Below, piece after piece: positions 6,010 through 8,635 of a DNA stretch of 8,635 nt. Under the pieces are notes generated by a model. That model made no database searches. It was not told the origin of the DNA and saw nothing but the letters and a program-made list of their open reading frames with translations. Position numbers and translations under genes: made by a program. Position 1 is the first letter of the stretch; each line of letters begins with the position of its first letter. Source of the stretch: Caldifarciminota bacterium (GTDB lineage: Bacteria; Hydrothermota; 32-111; QNBC01); the NCBI GenBank assembly GCA_023132105.1, contig JAGLYS010000127.1, positions 1 through 8,635 on the forward strand, in the 5' to 3' direction.

Positions 6010-6759
6010 TTATTTCAACTCAAATGTAACAGTAACATTTGCTCTGATTGAAATCTTCCCAAGGGAAATCGTTTCAGATATATTATCGGATTGCCCACCC
6101 ATATTCTGACTCACATTTTGGGACATGCTTTGCCCACTACCATACCCCCACCAGCCAGAATAGTATGACCAAGGATTATACTGCTTTATTTCATTAATTT
6201 GAATAGGATCCCCTATTTTTTCACCTAAAACAAAAGCCATATCAACCGCCTTTTCTTTAGCAGCTTGCAGGGCTAATTTGCGTGCTTCTTGCCTATATGT
6301 CTTATATTTCGAGGTTTGAAAATTAATGCCATGTATATGAGTAACACCCGCACTTAGGACATCAGTGATTAGTTTCTCTATTTTATCGGGATCAGTAAGA
6401 ACAATAGAGATGGAGTTTCGAACAAAGTAACCGATAAAATGCTCTTTTGTATAATCGTTTTTATAATGTGGTTTAATAGACAAATGATCTGTCTGAATAT
6501 TTTTTTTCTCTACTCCTGAGCCCCTTATTGCAATTAATGTTCTTCTCATTATTGCATTGTTCTTCGCTTTTGCATTTTTAATTTCCTTATCCCATGTTTC
6601 GATCCCAAGTATTATCGACACCTTATCAGGTTTAACATTTACAACAGCTTCGCCTGTAACAACTATTTTTTTCATATTATCTTCATAAGAACCACTATGT
6701 GCTTCAGTGGATATAATAATCCCTATGCTTATTAGTGCAATTAAAATTACTTGTTTCAT
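6010..6759 (-). CDS. SIMPL (DUF541) domain secreted protein
   Basis: The 249-residue product begins MKQVILIALISIGIIIS, a typical signal peptide, with a plausible cleavage after Ala20 (TEA), so it should be exported to the periplasm or cell surface. The mature part matches the SIMPL/DUF541 family (BP26/OMP28-like). It opens with KKIVVTGEAVVNVKPDKVSI at residues 30-49. The middle has VRNSISIVLTDPDKIEKLI at 113-131, the helix ARKLALQAAKEKAVDMA is at 159-175, and it ends in SIRANVTVTFELK. Residues 196-222 form a Trp/Tyr/Gly then Ser/Gln/Asn-rich insert. The family is thought to form oligomeric ring-like or channel-like assemblies, but its biochemical job is poorly known. I chose the ATG at 6759 because GGAGGAG lies just before it; an in-frame ATG four codons upstream (6771) overlaps that Shine-Dalgarno and has none of its own. 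The hydrolase gene ends 32 bases upstream, suggesting one transcript. Confidence 0.87.
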   Translation of the reverse strand: MKQVILIALISIGIIISTEAHSGSYEDNMKKIVVTGEAVVNVKPDKVSIILGIETWDKEIKNAKAKNNAIMRRTLIAIRGSGVEKKNIQTDHLSIKPHYKNDYTKEHFIGYFVRNSISIVLTDPDKIEKLITDVLSAGVTHIHGINFQTSKYKTYRQEARKLALQAAKEKAVDMAFVLGEKIGDPIQINEIKQYNPWSYYSGWWGYGSGQSMSQNVSQNMGGQSDNISETISLGKISIRANVTVTFELK

Positions 6760-6791
6760 GTTCTCCTCCATTTTAATTTATTATCTATTTT

Positions 6792-7490
6792 TCAAATCAG
6801 TTCTTTCAATTTATCCGAAGAAAATGGGTTGCCATGTGCAGGATATATTCGCTTCGCTCCGTTTTTAATTATTTTTTCCCAACTGCTGAATACTTCGTTA
6901 ATATTTTCAATAAAAATCGGGCGATGCCTTGTACCCGCCCACATCAAAAAGTTCATTGCAGCATCACCTACAAATGCCGAACCATCGGCTAAAATAATTG
7001 AAATCGAATCTTTTGTATGCCCCGGTGTATAAAGAATTTTTCCATCGATTCCAATACCATTCAGTACTTGTATATCATCACTATCGATTATAATATCTTT
7101 CTCCCTTACATTTACAGGAGGAAATTTAAAATCTTTATGGAATAATTTAAAAAATGAAAAAATCACTTTTACACATCGATTAATCGGAATTACATCATTT
7201 TCAGATTCTCCGTTTCTCAGAGGTTGAATGGAATTCGAATGAGTGATTAATATTGCCCCGGATTCCTCCAGAAGTGAATTTAAAAATCCAGCATGATCAT
7301 CATGATGGTGAGTAAGAAAAACATATTTTATATTGGACAACATAATATTATTTTTTATCAAAATCCTTTTAAATCTATTGTATTTATCATAATATGATGT
7401 ATCGATTAGAATATAATTATCACTATATTTTATTAAGTAGCAATTAGTAAAACCGAGTTTGATTTTTATAATCATATTATCTAAATTCAT
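6792..7490 (-). CDS. Metallo-beta-lactamase-fold hydrolase
   Basis: The 232-residue protein carries the metal ligands of the metallo-beta-lactamase fold. These are THHHDDH at residues 60-66 (HxHxDH: His61, His63, Asp65, His66), His158 in YTPGHTKDS, Asp176 in FVGDAA, and His219 in YPAHG. The full ligand set supports a binuclear metal site and an active hydrolase. The overall pattern is that of the glyoxalase II-like/general hydrolase branch; the substrate (thioester, phosphodiester or lactone) cannot be read from sequence. No signal peptide is seen, so it is cytoplasmic. There is no Shine-Dalgarno before the ATG at 7490, and the promoter places transcription at or next to that ATG, so the mRNA appears leaderless. 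An alternative start is the in-frame ATG at 7475, which also lacks a Shine-Dalgarno. It is followed after 32 bases by the SIMPL gene on the same strand. Confidence 0.87.
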   Translation of the reverse strand: MNLDNMIIKIKLGFTNCYLIKYSDNYILIDTSYYDKYNRFKRILIKNNIMLSNIKYVFLTHHHDDHAGFLNSLLEESGAILITHSNSIQPLRNGESENDVIPINRCVKVIFSFFKLFHKDFKFPPVNVREKDIIIDSDDIQVLNGIGIDGKILYTPGHTKDSISIILADGSAFVGDAAMNFLMWAGTRHRPIFIENINEVFSSWEKIIKNGAKRIYPAHGNPFSSDKLKELI

Positions 7491-7496
7491 AAGTAA

Positions 7497-7524
7497 ATTA
7501 TATACAATTAATATTTAATGTCAA
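7497..7524 (-). promoter_or_regulatory. Promoter giving a predicted leaderless hydrolase mRNA
   Basis: On the - strand, TTGACA (7519-7524) and TATAAT (7497-7502) are both perfect consensus boxes, spaced by 16 bases. Only six bases (TTACTT) separate the -10 box from the ATG at 7490. Initiation at the usual distance would therefore start the transcript at the A of the start codon. The same gap holds the end of the upstream kinase gene, so this promoter can uncouple the hydrolase and SIMPL genes from the kinase. Confidence 0.75.
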
Positions 7525-7560
7525 ATGTATTGAAATATATCGCAAAAAGAAATTCACATA

Positions 7561-8635
7561 TCAAGAAAAGAGTTTTTCTAAGACTTCCGAAAGTTCATCG
7601 ATATTATATGGTTTAGAAAGACACCCTTTAAATCCATAATCCTTATAGTTCGATATTATCGGATCAGTAGAATATCCGCTGGACACTACTACTTTAGCAT
7701 CGGGATCTAATTTTAACAATTCTTTTACCGCCTTTTCACCTCCCATACCTCCGGGAATCGTTAAATCCATAATAACAATATCATAAAAGTTCTCAGAATC
7801 CATGGCTTTCATGTATTTATTTATTGCTTCTTCCCCATTTATTGCCAGATCAACATCAAATCCCATATTATTAAGTATTTTTCTGCTTAATTCCCTTACT
7901 CCCTTCTCATCATCCATTATTAGAACTTTACCCCCTTCTTTGAAAAAAATATATTTCTTTTCCTTCCCTTTTTCTTCTTGTTTTTTCTGGGCAGGTAAAT
8001 ATATACAAAATGTTGCTCCCTTCCCTAAATCCGACTGAACTTCTATATGTCCGGAATGATTTTTTATTATTGAATAACTTGTCGCAAGTCCTAATCCACT
8101 ACCTGCTTGTTTGGTTGTAAAGAACGGATCGAATATTTTTGTTAAATGCTTCCCCGGTATACCGACCCCCTGATCTTTAATGCTAATCTTTATATATTTC
8201 ACTGTTTTAAAAGTAATTTTTCCCCGTTCTTTAATATTTTTATTTTCAATAGAAATCATTATCGTTCCCCCTTCAGGCATTGCTTGATTTGCATTAAGAA
8301 CCACATTCTGTATAACCTGACTTATTTGCCCGGCATCTACATTCACACTGTATAAATTATCAGAGATAAGAAACTCACATTTTGATTTCGAGCCTCTTAA
8401 AACGAACTCTGCTGAATCCCTTACAATACCTGCTATTGATGCTACTTCTTTAACAGGAGCTCCTCCTCTTGCAAATGTCAACAACTGCTGTGTAAGTCTT
8501 TTTGCTCTTTCTGTCGCCTTCTCTACATCTGATATCATATCTGTAATTTCTGTATTACCTTTCATTTTCATCATTAACAGAGAACAGCTTCCCATTATTA
8601 TTGTGAGAAAATTGTTAAAGTCATGGGCAATACCA
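7561..8635 (-). CDS. Hybrid sensor histidine kinase with C-terminal receiver domain (N-terminal part outside the window)
   Basis: The frame is open to the right edge, so the gene continues beyond it; 357 residues are visible, and the internal ATG at 8595 is not the start. The first codons read GIAHDFNNFLTII, the phospho-acceptor H-box, with His at 8623-8625. The dimerisation helix continues to RLTQQLLTFARGGAP. The ATPase domain has the N-box NVVLNANQAM (about 110-119), the G1 box DQGVGIPG (154-161), the F-box FDPFFTTKQ (168-176) and the G2 box GSGLGLATSYSI (178-189). After a Lys/Glu-rich linker (about 204-234), a receiver domain starts at VLIMDDE. It has the acidic pair Asp241/Asp242, the phospho-acceptor Asp290 in MDLTIPGG, the Ser-Ser pair at 318-319 and Lys341 in LSKPY, so both phosphorelay domains look intact. 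Sensor domains and signal lie outside the window, and no partner regulator is adjacent. The hydrolase gene downstream has its own promoter. Confidence 0.93.
   Translation of the reverse strand, partial: GIAHDFNNFLTIIMGSCSLLMMKMKGNTEITDMISDVEKATERAKRLTQQLLTFARGGAPVKEVASIAGIVRDSAEFVLRGSKSKCEFLISDNLYSVNVDAGQISQVIQNVVLNANQAMPEGGTIMISIENKNIKERGKITFKTVKYIKISIKDQGVGIPGKHLTKIFDPFFTTKQAGSGLGLATSYSIIKNHSGHIEVQSDLGKGATFCIYLPAQKKQEEKGKEKKYIFFKEGGKVLIMDDEKGVRELSRKILNNMGFDVDLAINGEEAINKYMKAMDSENFYDIVIMDLTIPGGMGGEKAVKELLKLDPDAKVVVSSGYSTDPIISNYKDYGFKGCLSKPYNIDELSEVLEKLFS

Overview
The window reads as AT-rich chromosomal DNA from an anaerobic or oxygen-sensitive bacterium. It carries an oxygen-sensitive class III ribonucleotide reductase operon with a radical-SAM activase. 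It also has sigma70-type promoters, Shine-Dalgarno sites and NrdR-type operator boxes, all of which point to Bacteria. I cannot name the phylum. No phage, transposon, CRISPR, tRNA or rRNA sequence is visible, and codon style is similar across the genes.

Layout. On the + strand, bases 2-706 are the 3' end of a DUF6754-type membrane-associated protein gene. It is followed by a self-contained unit for a SAM-dependent methyltransferase (strong promoter at 918-946, leader dyad at 970-987, gene at 1020-1763, intrinsic terminator at 1808-1838). Everything right of about 2.1 kb is on the - strand. In transcription order it is: a sensor kinase/response-regulator hybrid (entering from the right edge, ends at 7561); a metallo-beta-lactamase-fold hydrolase (7490-6792) whose promoter predicts a leaderless mRNA; a SIMPL-domain secreted protein (6759-6010); a second methyltransferase (5913-5344); and the nrd operon (5086-2112). 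The + and - units converge on a roughly 350-base gap packed with short dispersed and tandem repeats.

The main result is the nrd operon. The large subunit (701 residues, ATP-cone plus catalytic domain) stops after its C-terminal Cys/His cluster and contains no glycyl-radical segment. The missing segment is found 14 bases downstream as a separate 51-codon gene (2966-2811) with its own Shine-Dalgarno. Its product carries the motif YSRVVGYFRPV and is followed directly (TAG then ATG, no gap) by nrdG. This looks like a two-polypeptide class III reductase whose radical-bearing loop is a small exchangeable protein. By analogy with GrcA, which repairs pyruvate formate-lyase, it could be replaced after oxygen cleavage. 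The operon has a near-consensus promoter preceded by two NrdR boxes whose cores are 31 bp apart, so both transcription (NrdR) and activity (ATP-cone) should respond to the ATP/dATP state.

Functions of the two methyltransferases, the hydrolase, the SIMPL protein and the DUF6754 protein are assigned only at family level.
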